Positions 1 through 14,258 are shown, counted from the first letter of the stretch. The stretch: DNA of 64,000 nt from Zonotrichia leucophrys gambelii (GCF_028769735.1 NC_088173.1:12731038-12795037), one strand, 5' to 3'. Notes: generated from the letters alone by a model not told the origin. Made by a program: numbers and translations.

Positions 1-3000
1 TACTCATTCAGACAAGCCATGCTTCTGAAACTTCCTGGCTAAGGAAGTATTCTTGGGGTAGCGCACTCCTAATTTACCTAATTCAATTTTCAGTAGAAAC
101 AGGAAATATACATGCTGATCCACAGTCTTTCCTTAGTGGTTTTGCTATGAAGGTTATGACAAAGTAATTGAATGGATGCTGTGGCTTCTTCATGGACAAA
201 AAGCAAGCAAGTAATGTTTTTGCTGTTAAGTATTCTCCTGTGTTGTAAATATTTATTTACTTTATTTACTGTGACACCTATTTTAAACACAAATGGCTAT
301 ATTTTGAGGAGAACTCTAGAATTCAGTAGCTGATATCAAGTTGCCCTATCCAATTTTTTATTTTAGTGCATACAGTATAAGACTTGGTGTCTTATCTACT
401 TTACTAGTTTTACATTACATAAAAAAGAAATAGTGACTTCCTGGAGTTATGCTTGTTTGAGAAAGCAGGTTAAGACCATCTTTAATTAGGGTAAGAAATA
501 AATTCCTATCTGCCTGTTATTAATTATGATATTCTATTACTGCAGTTGGAATTAGTTTTTTTAGGAATCCATGTATTTTACTTAAAAATAACAACAATTC
601 AGATCAAATAAGAATGGAGTTCAATCTCTTACTTCTAATAATCAGATGAAACAAAGCAGCACTGGATGCTCAGCTGCCATGAAAATCTTTTGAATAACTA
701 CTTTTAAAATTAAAACATACAGATTCAGACTGTTGAAAAGACCTGTGGAATTAGATGAGAAATCTAATTTGATTGTTGGCAAATTTATGTCAAAAGAAGA
801 TGACTGTATGTAACAGAAAATTGCCCTTTGCATGTACCACTGTTTTTTCCCTTTTAAGCTTTATTCTACCAGCAGACTCTGCTTGAAATAGAATTAATTT
901 AAACTCAGTCCTTAATAAGTAGTTAGATGCAACAGTAGAAGGTACAGAATGCAGCTTGACCCAATCATCCTTGAGCATTCAGAGTACAATCAGCAAATAG
1001 ACTCTCTGCGTGGTAAGACACACAAGCCATTATCTGTAGATAATTTATTACCCATAAGAATATAATTGAGATAGTGTGGGGGTGGGAATTGCATAACTGT
1101 AAGGAAAACATATTTTGTATGCTAATCTAGTAGGAAGTTGCCAGTTTTCACAAGGTTGTCATTCCTCAAGACTATAAAGATGATGGCCTCTGCAGTACTG
1201 CTGTAAAAAACAAATGATCACAGAGATTTTATTTTATCACGATAAAAGACCTTCACCCTGTCATCTATTTGCATGAGAAATAATTTTATAAATGATGTGT
1301 ACATTTGTTGGTCTTATTCAAAACTAAATTGTATCCACCAAAACAGCAGGATGAAAGATATGTGTAAATTTCAGATTTTAATATTCATATAGTGACCATA
1401 TTAGTAGATGTTGACATAAATAGAAATATGTTTATGTAATATAATTATATATTATCTAAATATTGTATTATCTATCTTATCATATGTAGTTTAGTCAAAT
1501 TTATCAGTTATCTCCATTATACTTTTCATGTCTATGTTTTTGAGAAAATTCACCCTAAATGTTTCCTCCTTGGCCTAATAATCAGAAACTACTGCACATC
1601 ACATCTTAGAATCCTTTCAAAACAATATTGTAACTACCCAATGGGAATTACGTTGTTTTCATTTGATAGATCTGAAGTAAGGAATAGTCATTGGTAGTGC
1701 AAAACTGACTGTATGATAGAATCTTAATGTCTCCATCTCTTACTAGATCAAGCTACAAATAAGGATTGGATTGCTTTCCCTGGTTAACATGCTGGCAAAA
1801 TATTTTTATGACTCAAAGATGGTTGCACTCATTAAAAATATTTATGCTTTATATATCCTCCCTGTATTTATATAACTGTCTCTATATGTAATATGTAACT
1901 AACAAAATATTGATATTTTGAAGGAATATGTCAAAGTTTTGTAACCAATAAAATTGTTGCTACTGCAATCAAGAGGAGAAAAAAAAAAAAGAAACGTTTT
2001 ATAGATGACTGTTTTGAAAATAAGTATTTCCATTTCCAGTATTATCTGGAGGTACATTTGATCTTAAATAGCCCCAACTGCCAATTTCCTGAAAGAACAT
2101 GAAGGTTGAGGTGCATATCTTTGTGACAGATTATGGTCCAGTTATCAATTATGCAACATAAATAAGTCTCTGGTGTGTGTAAAAACAAGTATCGTAAGAA
2201 AGAGTTTTCTTAATGTAACTGTCATAAGAGGATTCTAATTTGCAGAAGTTGACCTGAAATAAAATATATTTTCAAAGAATGAAATCTTTTACCTCTGAGA
2301 AAGCAACTAAGCAACTCTGTGCAAAACATTTTTCTTAGTATTATTTCTCTCTCTTTTGAGACACAACTGTTAAAGTATTATTAGTTTTGGCATTTTCCAA
2401 CCTCCTAGTGGTTGATTTTGTCATCTTAATTCTGCTGCTAGAGAATGCGTGTGAAATGTTAGCTACTTTCAGCATGTAGACTTTCATTTATCCCTTTTTT
2501 GAGGTAAACAAATCAAGTAGTTTCAGTCTCTCTTCACAGGAAATTGCTCTGTGCCCTTGTTCTTTCTCACTAGCCCTCTCTGAATCTCTAATCCAAACTG
2601 AAGTTCTCCTTTGAGGGAGAGAAAGCAGACCTGCATCGTCTCCAGTATTCTCAAGGCATAATCACCTTCTACACCCTGCATTCATGAAACCTGATTATTC
2701 ATCTGACTGAAACTGCTCGCTGAGCTGTAGTTTCCACTGAGCAGCCTCCAATAATACCCAGGCCCTTTACTGAATTAATACCAAAAGTTTATAGCCCTAC
2801 AAAGTTAAAGAACAAATCCATTTATTCACTCTTCAGTATGCGTTTATCAACATACTGTCTTCATCCCTATTCACCTTCCTCAAGTGATTGCTTTAATGTT
2901 TTTTGGAAGCTTTACTGGTTGATCAAAATGGCTCAAACATTCTACTGAGCTGTTTTCATCTCTTGGCACCATAAAGGTTTTATAACTTTGATCACTTAGA

Positions 3001-4389
3001 GAATTTTAGGATGCTCATTACGAATGTAGGTATCAGCACAATGATACTATTACTTTCCTATTAAGCTTTGACTGAATTCCATACAAACTGGCATAACTTT
3101 TCTCTCTGCAATTTTTTTGGGGGATAGAGATGATGTAATTCTTTACTGGATAATGGTGGAATGAGTCTTAATGAGTCTAATTCAGTGATGATCAATTTCA
3201 GTGGTTTCCATTACCTACTGAAGCACTTATTTACAAAACCTGTCAATTGCAGTATTCTTTTCATATTTGAACAGTACTCAAACAATTTTTCACCATGGGG
3301 AAACTATTGAAATTTAGAAGAACCTTATTCTCAATTGGGATGAAAAGTCAAAGTTACAACATTTTCAAAGGCTAAACTTCCTTTTGTCCAGTCAAAAATG
3401 TACTTTGACATAAAATATGCTTCAGCAACCTCAAAGCAATTTTTACAATATGAACTTTTCCATTTGTATAGGACTTAGTCCAGTTAATATTTGTAAAATT
3501 CAAAATAAATAAGAAATATTCAGCCAGATATTTTACTTTTTTTTCCCCATGAAGTGAGAAATTTTCTAAAACAAGGCTTTACCTATGAGAAGAGTGCTTA
3601 AAAAAAATTATTTGTTTTCTGGATTTGTTTTCCTATTCACTGCCTGATAGGAAACTATGTTTTAGAGTCGCAGCCCTGGATAAATTAATCTCAGAGCAGC
3701 TGCAGTCTGGAAACACCAGTACTAATTATGTCTTATAAAGTAAGAGCTAAAGTTCAGAGACAGTCTCATTCAGCTTTGGAGTCAGGAATGCTATAACAAA
3801 CTCTCTTTGACAAGGCATTAACTCTTGCTGTTATGACATGGCATCATGTTCCCTAGCAAAACACAAAATCTCATGGTTTCAGACTCTATGCTCTACAGTA
3901 TTCAAATTAAATGGATATTAATTTCCACGTGTGTCCTGATCAGGATGTTCAAATTTAATTTCCACCACAAGGTTGTGTATTAGTTATAATGAACTTAATA
4001 AATTTCCCTGCCCAGCTCTCTTTCAGCAGCAAAACTCCTTGTGTCCCATTCTCCTGACACTGTGAGCCCCTTCTTGTGTAGATAGTGCATCTACTGGCAG
4101 CAGCTTCCATAGCAAAGAGACTTACTTGACTTATTTGGCATAGTCTAGTCTCCAGCTACACCTGCCTTGAGACTCCTAACAGATTGGACACCTTCAATTT
4201 GGGTGTAACAGTTAAAAGCCAAAGTTTGTAAAATAATCCTGATCCTATTGCAAATGGAATTTAAACTTTAGGGATAGAGAACATTTTCTTTGAGGAAATC
4301 ATGAATAAGCTTGCATTTGCCTGCTTCTCATACATCTTTTATGCAACAAGTGATCAAAACAAGATACTTTAAATATCATACAGTCTTAA
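1..4389. other. Intergenic or intronic DNA, no gene seen
   Basis: AT-rich DNA with scattered stop codons in all frames. The few open frames are about 60 codons long and have no recognisable domain. There is an A-run near 1979-1990. I see no repeat family, RNA gene or promoter I can support. Confidence 0.6.
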
Positions 4390-4800
4390 GAGGACTCAAA
4401 GGAGAACCACAAAGGTGATCAAGGAACTGGAGCAGCTGCACTCTGAGAAAGGTCTGAAGAAATTAGGTCTTTTCACCCTGGAGAAGACAATGCTCAGGTG
4501 GAGGGGGCTCATCATAGATTTTCAGTACTTAAATGGGTGATTGAAAAGGAAAGAAAGGGCAATCTCTCCCCAAGGAACCATACAAGGAACAGTAGATATC
4601 CGGTGCAACTTGCTTTATGCAGTTTAAAAAAGGTATTTTAAAAGAAAATTTTAAAAAGAAACCTCTCCAGGGACGTAGTGGAATTCTCATCACTGAAGGT
4701 TTCCAAGAACATGACTGGACACAATGCTGAAGAAACACTCTTAGGCTCCCTTGTCCATTAAGATTTGACCAGATGATTCTTTGAGGTTCTAAGGGACTTG
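4390..4800 (+). mobile_element. CR1: Diverged CR1 LINE, 3' part
   Basis: The stretch has the usual CR1 3' series of phrases: a 'ggagcagctg' block, 'ttttcaccctggagaag', an internal AT-rich insertion, then a terminal 'gatgattctttgaggttct' close to the CR1 3' consensus. It reads on the plus strand and has no open frame. It is an old, inactive, 5'-truncated copy. Boundaries are approximate because divergence is high. Confidence 0.7.
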
Positions 4801-6198
4801 TTCATGGCTGTTCTCTGGTATTGAACATAGCTGAGTGCCTCTCTTTGTTGTTTTGGTCTTTCATTTCCTTAAAATACTGATTAATAAAACACTCAATTCA
4901 GCTAAAAAAAGATAGTGTAGGTTTTTATTGACTGCATGAGTGGCTTCTTAGTGTGCATTTCTGAAGGACATGGTATGCGAGCAGAAATCCAAATTATCGC
5001 CATTGTTTCTGAACATACTGTTACAATGATTAGCAGGGGTTCTGTTATGTTCTGATCTTTAATCTCAGTCAGCTGGACACACACAAAGCTGAACCTATCA
5101 CAAAGATTTTGAAATTGTATCCTATTTGAGTGAGATTATATTCCATGAGGGATATACTCTGTGTCATAGGATTTATATAACTTTTTAAAGCTTGTCTTGC
5201 ATAAAACAAGAGAATACATAAACCCACCTGTTTTCCTATTTCTGCCTCTAGGAGGGATACCTTCAGCTGCAGCTTTATGGAAATCTCTAAGAGGACTCTA
5301 CCTTTTCTTGCCTTTTCCTTTTCCCATTATTAATCTTCTTTTCTGCATACTCACCACCAGTGAAAAGTCAGATATCTCAGTGTTTGGACAGCACTATTGT
5401 GTTGGACTACTTCAAAGCTATGTTATCATGTGTGAAAGTGTGTCCATGGATTTATGTGAGGTGTGCCCTACTCAGTACTTTGTCTCTAAATTTTGTGATC
5501 TTGATGTATGAAGCCATCCCAATAATATGATTCCACTTAGGAAATATAATCATTTTATATGATGGGAAGTGAGTGCGGCACCTAACTCATGAAAGAACAA
5601 CTACTTCTTCCTGCATTCCTGAGGAAATTCATTTCTGTTCCTAGAAAAACTCTGTAGATGTAGGAGAGCTGAGCATTAGGATAGTTGTAGGAAAATTAGA
5701 AGTAAAAAGGGTGAAGGTTCAAACACTGAAGTTTTTAGAGCAACCAACTCTTTCAATAAATACTTTGTGGTTTCCTTTGGAAATAACTGCAGGTGGAAAA
5801 CTTCAGTATTTACAATGGAGTATCACTGGAACACTTTGCACTTTTGTTGGAGAACAAATCCAGCCTAATGATAGCATTCAATCTCCAGTTATGGTATCTC
5901 TCAAAGCAGAACTGAAAACCTGTGTCTCAGGCTAGCAATGAGAACAGATTTAAATTTTATGGGTATAGCTTTAGTGATTTTCTATGTCTTTACTTGCCTC
6001 AACACCAAATGATATGTAGAGGTCTGTTTTGATTTGAATAGCTTTTGTGTCTGCTCTTATGCAATCTACTTCTGCCTCTACTAAGAGACTGAAAGTTGCC
6101 GTAAAAATAGCATTGAGAAACACCAATTAATCATTTTTATGGCAAGTTTGTGTGTACAGCCTTTCTAAAACCAGCATAAACTGTGGTTTTTTCCCTGA
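4801..6198. other. Intergenic or intronic DNA, no gene seen
   Basis: AT-rich sequence with two short plus-strand open frames (104 and 74 codons at 5197-5511 and 5711-5935). They have no domain, no homopolymer-free coding character and no clear splice context. I take them as chance frames. Confidence 0.5.
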
Positions 6199-6244
6199 TG
6201 TACATTTGGAGCAGACACAATGTTTTGTCTGCTCCAAATGTACA
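6199..6244. repeat. Perfect 19-bp inverted repeat
   Basis: Positions 6199-6217 and 6226-6244 are exact reverse complements, separated by an 8-nt loop (6218-6225). Beyond one A/C mismatch, four more pairs (CCTG with CAGG) could extend the stem. A transcript from either strand would fold into a short hairpin. It may be a recent local inverted duplication; it is not part of any repeat I recognise. Confidence 0.85.
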
Positions 6245-6434
6245 CCAGGAATCTTTTGCCCAGTATGTTCTCTCTTCTCAGTCTAAAATGAAGAAATAGA
6301 AAATAGTTCTCCAATTTATATAATCTCTTGAATTTTTACTTGTCTGTATTTTTTATGGCATAACTTGTCAGTCAGTTTCAGAGTGCTTTAGTGGGATTTT
6401 TTGTTTTGATTTCAAATATCACTGAACAATAGGC

Positions 6435-6637
6435 ACTCCTTTCCTGCATTTGCTTTTATTTCCCTGTATTTGTTTCTGTTCCTACCAGCTGAAAATTAAG
6501 ATGCTGATTGGAATCCTCTGCATGATTGCATGTTGAAGTTGCACAGTCAGATTGATCTATATGGCAGCCAGGATTTTCTTTATGAAACCAAGTAACAGAA
6601 TGCTTAACATCCATTTTTCCCACCACTTTCCAAGTTC
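6435..6637 (-). CDS. Candidate terminal exon: membrane segment and stop
   Basis: On the minus strand a strong pyrimidine tract (TGCTTTCTCTGCTATTTAG) ends at 6638. The phase-0 frame from 6637 runs 26 codons to a TAG at 6559-6557 and encodes a hydrophobic stretch (WMLSILLLGFIKKILAAI) behind a Trp/Lys-rich start. A poly(A) signal AATAAA lies at 6460-6455, about 97 nt past the stop. The exon would follow the phase-0 donor of the candidate exon at 11,010-10,822. A second frame here stays open longer, from the alternative ATG at 6704, so the assignment is uncertain. Product unknown. If the three exons belong together, this would be the second membrane span of a small two-pass protein. Confidence 0.35.
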
Positions 6638-9600
6638 CTAAATAGCAGAGAAAGCAGTTAATTGCTGTGTGCAATTCCTGGAGCAACAGCCATAAACTGT
6701 TCAAACATGGTAAAAATAATTAAACCTGCTTCAGTGGTGAATAAAGATTGAACATAGAGAAGCTTTAATGGAAATCAAGCTCCTACTGAGGTGTGCTGAT
6801 TACTACACTCACATTCTTGCTTTACTTTAGGCATACTTCATACTTAACTGAAGGCATTTTATTCGACTTTCAATCTTAAGCCGTCATTGCTACTTCACAT
6901 AGTTCAGTTTGCCTACAGCAAACTAAGAAAATGTTGTTTTTTATTAATGAAGTAGAAAAACTTAATTGAAACACTTCAAAGGCAAGAGGAAAAAAAGCAG
7001 ACTGAAATGCTAGTCAGTCTTTTGTAATGATCTTAACTGTTAAGAACAGGACTGAACAACTAAGGATTTGGTGGTTTTGAATTGCAAATATATCCCATTT
7101 TCAGCCAAATACTTTAAAACAAAATAATGATAAAAATCTAGGCTGACATCAAGGGAAAAAACAAATTTGGATGAAGATTATAAACCAAGGCTCGAGTCTT
7201 GTATTATCTTGTCCGTTAAAACTATCCCCTTTTTGTTGTTTTGGGAGCACATTTGGAACAGAATTGTAGGATTTGACTCAAGGCAGAGTTTTCATAAGTG
7301 ACAGTTGACTGATACACAGAATCATGAAATTAGATGCTCTACCAGGGAATAGCTTACAAAGCTAATAGAAGCACAAGGAAAATCCTAGGAGGAAAATTTA
7401 ACAGATGCTTACTCCAAATTGTGATTTTTATTTTCCCCAATCTGTAGCTTTGTATCAATAGGCTTTGCCTCCTAGGGGAAACCTGCCTTCTGCAGAGCCC
7501 AGACTAAGGCTAGATGTGGTTGTGTTTGCATGCTCCTGCTCACATCCCGATGCTCTATCTCAGAGACCATGCTTTTCTGCTTCTGCTCACTCTTTATTAC
7601 CTTTGTTCAGTTTTCCTCTGCTTCTCTATTCTTTGGAAGCACCCAAATAAGCCAGTAATTGTACTGAAAGCACATGAACAACTAGAATGTCTCTGTTACC
7701 TAACAGTAGCTCTCAGCATGATGTTTTGTGTTCAGTAAAACATGCATCTTCATTCCAGAGAAACTAGCATCAAAATTCCTAGTTGGTCTGGTACTTAGTG
7801 GAAAGAATAAATCTTTAGCATTTTTGTAGTGGTTTGGGAAATATTGAGTGAAATAGACCTGTTTAAACCCAACTGAGGATATAGAATTATGCCAGTAAAT
7901 TTCCAGGAGTCATCTGTGTGGGACGGTTGCTGTTCTAAAAACAGTCGTTGTACAAACAAGGGCAGGAGTACACACAAAAGGGTCACTTAACTGTCATTCA
8001 AGAGGTGTTGCAGTTCTGAAACCCCCCATAAACACTTTCAATACCTTCTCTGAAAAGATGTAAATAAACATCAAATACAAATTTATCCTATAGAGTATAG
8101 GTGGACTTAAATACATATGCAAGTTTTTTACAAAATTTAGAGCTTGATATGTATTCTTCATTATAAATTGTATTTATTCATTAATTTAGGCCTACATACT
8201 CTTGTTTGTGCTGTTCTTTTTTCTCCACTAAGTTTACCTATCAAGCGAGCCCTTGGGGGAAGAAAACCCTGAAAAGTAACTAACAAATATTATTTCATAA
8301 TTGGAGAAGCCATTTCATTTTGTCTAGAAAATGAAATAACTGTGTTAGCTGGAATATATTAGCAGATTTGTTTGAAGTGATGATTTTATTGTTGCTCAAC
8401 ATTATGCCACCAAAAAAATCCCTCCCTCATCAAAATGTCAAGCATTTAATGTTCTGGTTTACCATATAGGGTTTTTTTCCTTGAAAAGCAGCTATTATGG
8501 TTTATTATACCTAAAACCATGGAGAACTACAAAAACTTAAATGTTCTGCACTTCTGTGTACTAAAAAGCCACATGGCATTTTTGTCAGCAGTGATTATTG
8601 TCTATGAAAGCATGATACTCACTTTCCTAAATTATGTCAACCAATCTAGCTCTTACATAAATTATTCATGAAGCTCCACTGGAGATTTGGACTGCCTACC
8701 TACTGTCATTACATGTACATCTATTTCACACTTTGGTGGTTACTGTCATACGGTGCCATTACTGTGAAATGTTATAAGCTGTGTGTAGCAAGTCTGTTCT
8801 TTGTTCATGTTTATGTTTATGTTATTGGTCTCACCCAAGATCCAAAACCAATTATATGATAGTTTTAGAACTTCAGCTGTTTCTCCCCTGAGCATAGCCC
8901 CTGTCAGGCCACTCAGAAGCAAAAGACCTGAGCAACACCTTTTGTTCCAAGAGGATCAAAGCCATTCCAGGTCTTAAAAATATGGAAACATTGAAAAGGA
9001 AAATAAAATAAGGACAGCATTTTTGCCTTTCACCGTTTGCACAATTCTTTTCAAGTTTTTAAAATAATTTTATTTTTGAAGAAACTTTCTTGTTTCTTTG
9101 AGAAACCTGTTTTGCAACTTTCAGATTTTCTTTCATCTTGTCAACAGTGCTTGTCAATATCAATAGTACCTGAGAAGACTTTACAAATTAAAATCATCTC
9201 TTAGCACCTATACTGACTAATGTAGGCTCACAAGAACTGTTGATTACCCAGTTGCTACAAACTGAAAAATAGAGGCTATAAAATTCCAACATGCATTTAA
9301 CAACTGATTAGACACTGTTCTATGTTAACAGAAAAAGACAGAGAAAGTAGTCAAAGAGCATGCTGAACATGTGAGGGAATTTATTCTTAATATAAAATGA
9401 CAAAACAAAACAATTTGGAAATTTCAATCTAGCTCAGAAAATAGAATCAAAGGAGGGGAATTGAATACAACTGAAGTAAATTAGAACCGATTGCAAGAAA
9501 AAAAAATGATTACACAATAAATGGAAGAGTTTTTTAGATTGGAATTTCAGTCCAAGGGGACATCTGCTGGGATGACTGAAAAAGCTTAAATCGCAGCAAG

Positions 9601-10821
9601 AAAACTCATGTGGAATAAAATAAAAGTGAATTTAATGGTACAGGAACTCAGGAACAACTTTAGCTGGATTATAGAAATGATCTAGTTATTATATTTATTT
9701 TGTTAATTCCACTAAACCTTTCATTCTTTTCGGTGAGATTACTTTATTTTCACAGAGTCCTAGCATACCATGTTGTAGTGATGGATTAAAAATATAAAGG
9801 AATCAAGTGAGAAATAAAATCAGGAGGACTGGTGTTATTTTCTGTTTGAACAGCTGGTACACCTCCACAAACCAAATAGCTGGAGAGCTTGTGCAGTATG
9901 TAAAAGCTTTCAGGAACAGAATCATTCACATCAGATATAGAATATCTTCTTCATAAACATAAAACTAAACAGGAAGATAAATTGTTTACGATGAAAATTT
10001 AAGTAATTTGTGTGGTCTTGAGGCAAAGAGTTGGATTAATTCAGTCCCTGTGCAATGGTCAGCACTGTTGGGTAACTAATTTAAATGGTAGGCCCACAAC
10101 AAAGGCATTTCAGTTCTTGCAAAGCTTTGAAACACAAGTTTAATCAGTTTAACTACCACTGAAGTCTTTATTTGTACAATTACTTGCTGTCTGATGCAGA
10201 ATATTGAGAGCAACAGAGCCAGTCTATAGGAAATTAAAGACACATTGAGAGTTACAAAGGCACGTTGTCCAAATTTAATCTGCAGTGCCCAGCACTGTCC
10301 TTGCCAGAGCACAATCAAGTGGAGCAGCTCACATTTTAATTAGATTAACTTTTTTAATTTGCAGAAAATGGCCATAATTAATTAACTAAAGAGTTGCCTT
10401 ATCAGGTACAGTTCTAGATGCAATGTTTCAACTGAGAAATTGTATTTGATTTTGTTTGTCTTGGGACATAATAAAATGTCCGTTTTCACTTACTGATGCA
10501 ACAAACATTATACCTCAATATTTTAATAAATATAGACTTCATAGAAGAGACCTAAAAAGTTAGCTCATTTTGAATATTTTTTATTTCAAATGTAATATGT
10601 CAAACTACAGCAAATCTAATTCAATACTGTAGATATTAATCCAAACATCCAAAGCTCTTGATATTTCCTATCAAATAATTTATTAAACATGTAGTTTTTG
10701 CAACAGAAATGAAATATTTACTTCAGAGAGTTCTTTTAGTCATGGATTTCACTGGGTACCTGACAGCACTGAAACAAAAAAATTTGATTCTTCTTCTCAT
10801 TGATGGTGAACAAGGGCTCAC
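6638..10821. other. Putative intron or intergenic DNA
   Basis: AT-rich sequence without a supported gene. If the minus-strand exons at 11.0 and 6.6 kb belong together, this is the intron between them. A minus-strand frame at 10,318-10,076 has some hydrophobic residues but no convincing donor. Confidence 0.4.
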
Positions 10822-11010
10822 CTTAGAGCTCATGCAGTTGTGATAACAGCAGTGATGTACCTGCTGCATGTAGCATGGAGTAACAACATCTTCACCAGCA
10901 AGACAAGAATTGAAATGGGATCTACCACAGATGTTTTTATCATTTTTTTCATTAAAGTCAGCAGAACAAATTGCATGAAGGGCTGACATCACTCCACCAT
11001 AAACTTCACC
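10822..11010 (-). CDS. Candidate internal exon: cysteine-rich module
   Basis: The minus-strand interval is 189 nt, exactly 63 codons. It is bounded by TTAACAG (AG at 11,012-11,011) and by a strong donor AAG|GTGAGC starting at 10,821, with phase 0 at both ends. It encodes a Cys-rich segment with cysteines at exon residues 15, 28, 36, 46, 54, 55 and 59, including a CG pair (28-29) and a CCY motif (54-56) that loosely recall a trefoil (P-type) domain. Phases agree with a membrane-segment exon upstream (15.8 kb) and another downstream (6.6 kb) on the same strand. The TM, Cys-rich, TM order resembles FMR1NB (a two-pass protein with a trefoil domain). That link is a guess from topology, not from sequence comparison. 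Confidence 0.45.
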
Positions 11011-12338
11011 CTGTTAACTTAAAACTCTGAGGTAATGTAATTCTTACAGCTTAAAAGTTTGTGTTCACAGTGTTGGATCTGTGTAGAAGCACATGAGAAG
11101 CTGTCACACAGCCTATTTGCATTGCCTGAGAACTGATAAAAAAAAGTAATGCTATGAAATATCATGTAAGGCAATTACATGTCATTTAATATTATGTGAC
11201 TCTGCTTTTCAGGGCATGTGAATGAGTCTCCTTCCCAAACACTTAACCAGCACCATTAAAGACTTGAATCATGTGAGAAAAGAGAATTTTGCAACTATCA
11301 AATGCTAATTGAAAGTAATGGTATTTAAAAGGTTTTCCTCCCCTGCAAAGTCCATTATGAAAACTATTACTAGCCAACTGTTAGTTGTAAAACTTAACAT
11401 AGTCTTTTTGAGGTTTTCACCACATGTTTTTGATGTGGTAAAAAATGCAGATAACTTTTAAATAAAAACATAGAATTTTTTCTATCCAGTCAGGGTGATT
11501 ACTGGTAGGGGATTTGTCATGGATATGAGTGCTGAATGTAAATTAATTCAGGGCTTCATCACCAGAAAAGATGGAGAAATACCTTGCAGAAATAAAACAG
11601 TAAATTTCCATGGGGAGCCTTTCAAATTCTTTATAAAAATGACCCATTGAAAAACTACAGTACTACTTCATCATAATCTACAGGACAAAAAAATTATGTT
11701 GCTGTCAAACATTTGCAGTAGAATAAAGCAATTTTAATAAAGAATTATATAACAGAATCAATGCCTCCAGCTTTAAGAATAATTACTGGATTTTCTTTAT
11801 ATCTTACCCTGAAATTTCTTTTTTTGTGACAGCATTCTTTTTTTCTTTTCTATTACTTTTGAAATATTGCAGTTTATAATGCAGCATAATTAATTAGACA
11901 ATGAAAATTTAAAATACTGTCCTAATTTTCTAGTCAGCTCCATGATGATTGTGAAACAGCTGTTGTGCAGTGCAATAACACTTTGTAGCCATGTTTCTAT
12001 ACTCAAAATATGACTTATATCCTTTCTTTGTTGTAGTTACAGTTACTGTCTAACTTCAAACTGCATAAAAACCTGAATGGTATAAATGATTGTTCCAAAT
12101 AGTCTAAGCTCTGATACCTTTGAGAAATAGACACATGAAAGTTCATCTTAAAGAAGAGTTCCTATGTTTGCATAAAGATAGAACCCAAAGATATGTAAAT
12201 AACTGATTTTAAAAATTAAAGAGGGAACTAAGGTTCAAATAAAAACTTAAGACATTTTCTTTTCAGATTGTGTTAACAATAGCATATTTTTATGTTATTT
12301 TCCTGAATGGAATCCTTTATATTCCTTGGAATTGTTTT
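11011..12338. other. Putative intron or intergenic DNA
   Basis: AT-rich, no repeat or gene recognised. Confidence 0.4.
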
Positions 12339-12401
12339 ACAAATAATTTGAACAAGCTTACAAATAATTTGAACAAGCTTACAAATAATTTGAACAAACT
12401 G
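12339..12401. repeat. 21-bp tandem repeat, three copies
   Basis: A 21-bp unit (ACAAATAATTTGAACAAGCTT) occurs at 12,339-12,359, 12,360-12,380 and 12,381-12,401. The third copy is slightly changed at its end. The near-identity of the copies suggests a recent local expansion. Confidence 0.9.
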
Positions 12402-12740
12402 CATGCTTCAGTAATTAAGTTATTTTTCTGGAGGACCAGATTTGTGCCAGTCAAAGCAACTTTATAGGTCAGTCTTTCCTCTAAGCCTGCATTGAAACAC
12501 TACTTTTAGTTTGTTTTTTTCAGCGCATTTTGAATGCTGTCCCTGTTACGCTTTCACATTTCAACATAGAACCTCCCACAAGCTGAGACGTATACTCTTA
12601 TTGGATCTTTATCATTCATCTCTTCCAGAATGCATATTTGAACTAAATGGATATGTGTTTGGTTCTGAACTCAGAGAGTTTCAGAATTAGGCACAATTTT
12701 CTTTATACAGGCTCAGAACAAAAAGGCAAAACACGGGCCC

Positions 12741-12787
12741 ACATACATACATACATACACACACACATACATACTTGCATACACACA
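12741..12787. repeat. ACAT/CA microsatellite
   Basis: Short alternating runs of ACAT and CA units with one interruption (CTTG). Simple sequence repeat with no coding meaning; the open frames across it are repeat artefacts. Confidence 0.85.
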
Positions 12788-14258
12788 TTTTCTCTATCAT
12801 CTTCCTTTGTGAGTAGTTTATTCCCCTAAGGAATTCCCACTTCATCTTCTTTCTTCCTGGATGTAAGAAATATGGAGAAACCTCCTTTTGAGAGACCTGG
12901 TTCATCTTCTTGCCTCTCTGAAATGACTGACGAACAGCTCACAGCACTGCAAACACTTTCAATTGCTCTAAGTTCTTTGGTAGAAAGTCTTCTACTTTCT
13001 AAAGACTTACTCCCTCACACAGACACAGATTTTTTTGATTTCTGACCTTGCTGTTCAGATAGTATTCTGGTGTTGCAATTTTACCTCTTCCACCCACCTC
13101 AATATCGATGATTTATTTCAGCTGTAGCATTGGCTACATCTCTATAGTGCTCTGTCTTCTCAATAAAAATTTTGCACAAATTAGGAGTGAAACAGTGACT
13201 TTCCATTAAGACAAGATTTTAAGATGCATTGAAATAGACAGGAGAAGAGTAGCAGCCACATTCCATAGCCCAGAAGCAAAAACTGAGAAATAATTATATC
13301 TAAGTAACAGCTTATCAGGTTCTTTCAAGAACAGCAACAATTTTAACAGCACTTGGTTCACATGCTTATTTACAAAGTGCCCCTGCTCCTGCTACAGGCA
13401 GTTACTGCCCTGTATTTACCATTGGTGTGTTTAGATCCACCTGCCAAACAACCTTTCTAACACAAGGATGAATGATCTGTGGGACTCCAAAAGAATCTCT
13501 GGAAATCTGTGGCACTTGGAAATCCTACCCTATATAGAACTATGTTTGAGGGAACAGGGAACTATCTTTCTTTTATTTTTTTTTTCCCATTTATTTTGTA
13601 GATGGACTGGATGTACCTTATCCTTATTAGTGTGATTTACAGTCTTCTAGAGAATCATGGGGAAGTATGAAACACAGATGCAGCTCTCACTGGCCAGCTA
13701 GACAGTAAATAGAAGAATGGTATTTTGCCTACTGTCATTCAGGTATGCCTATCTCCATGCAGACAAAGAATTCTTACACCATTATCTTTCTGTGGACTCT
13801 TAGCTATGTCCTTGAAGTATACTGTCTGAATAGTTAAATCTGGGGTGATGGCCTGCTCCTCCATCTGTAAACTCTCAGTTCAGGAGCACTTTCTTTGATT
13901 ATGTAATTCTTGGAGATCACATACATATTATGGAGTAATAAGTTCTAGAGGCATTAAAGAAATTAAAGTAGACAGCAGTGAAAGATTTCAGGAGTGGGAT
14001 CAGAGCAAAGATTGCAAAGTCGTGTACCTTCTGAGCATTGTCATATAATTGGCAATGTTGCACTTATATTGCAGAAAAAAAAAATTTGGGACAGAAGATC
14101 TGACAGGAGTTTGTAGGAACAATCAATTTCTCATAGAAAACCCGAAGTGAAGAAATAACTTTTAATTCCTAATAAATTTAACAGACAGGTGTGACTTTAG
14201 TAATATCTAAGGAATTAGCTTTCTTTGCCCAGCAGTAAATCTATGTTCTGCTTTTTTT
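12788..14258. other. Intergenic or intronic DNA, no gene seen
   Basis: No gene or repeat family recognised. Confidence 0.4.

Noticed and set aside
1979..1990. A-run as the tail of a processed pseudogene
   Set aside because: There is no coding-like sequence upstream and no target duplication that I can see.
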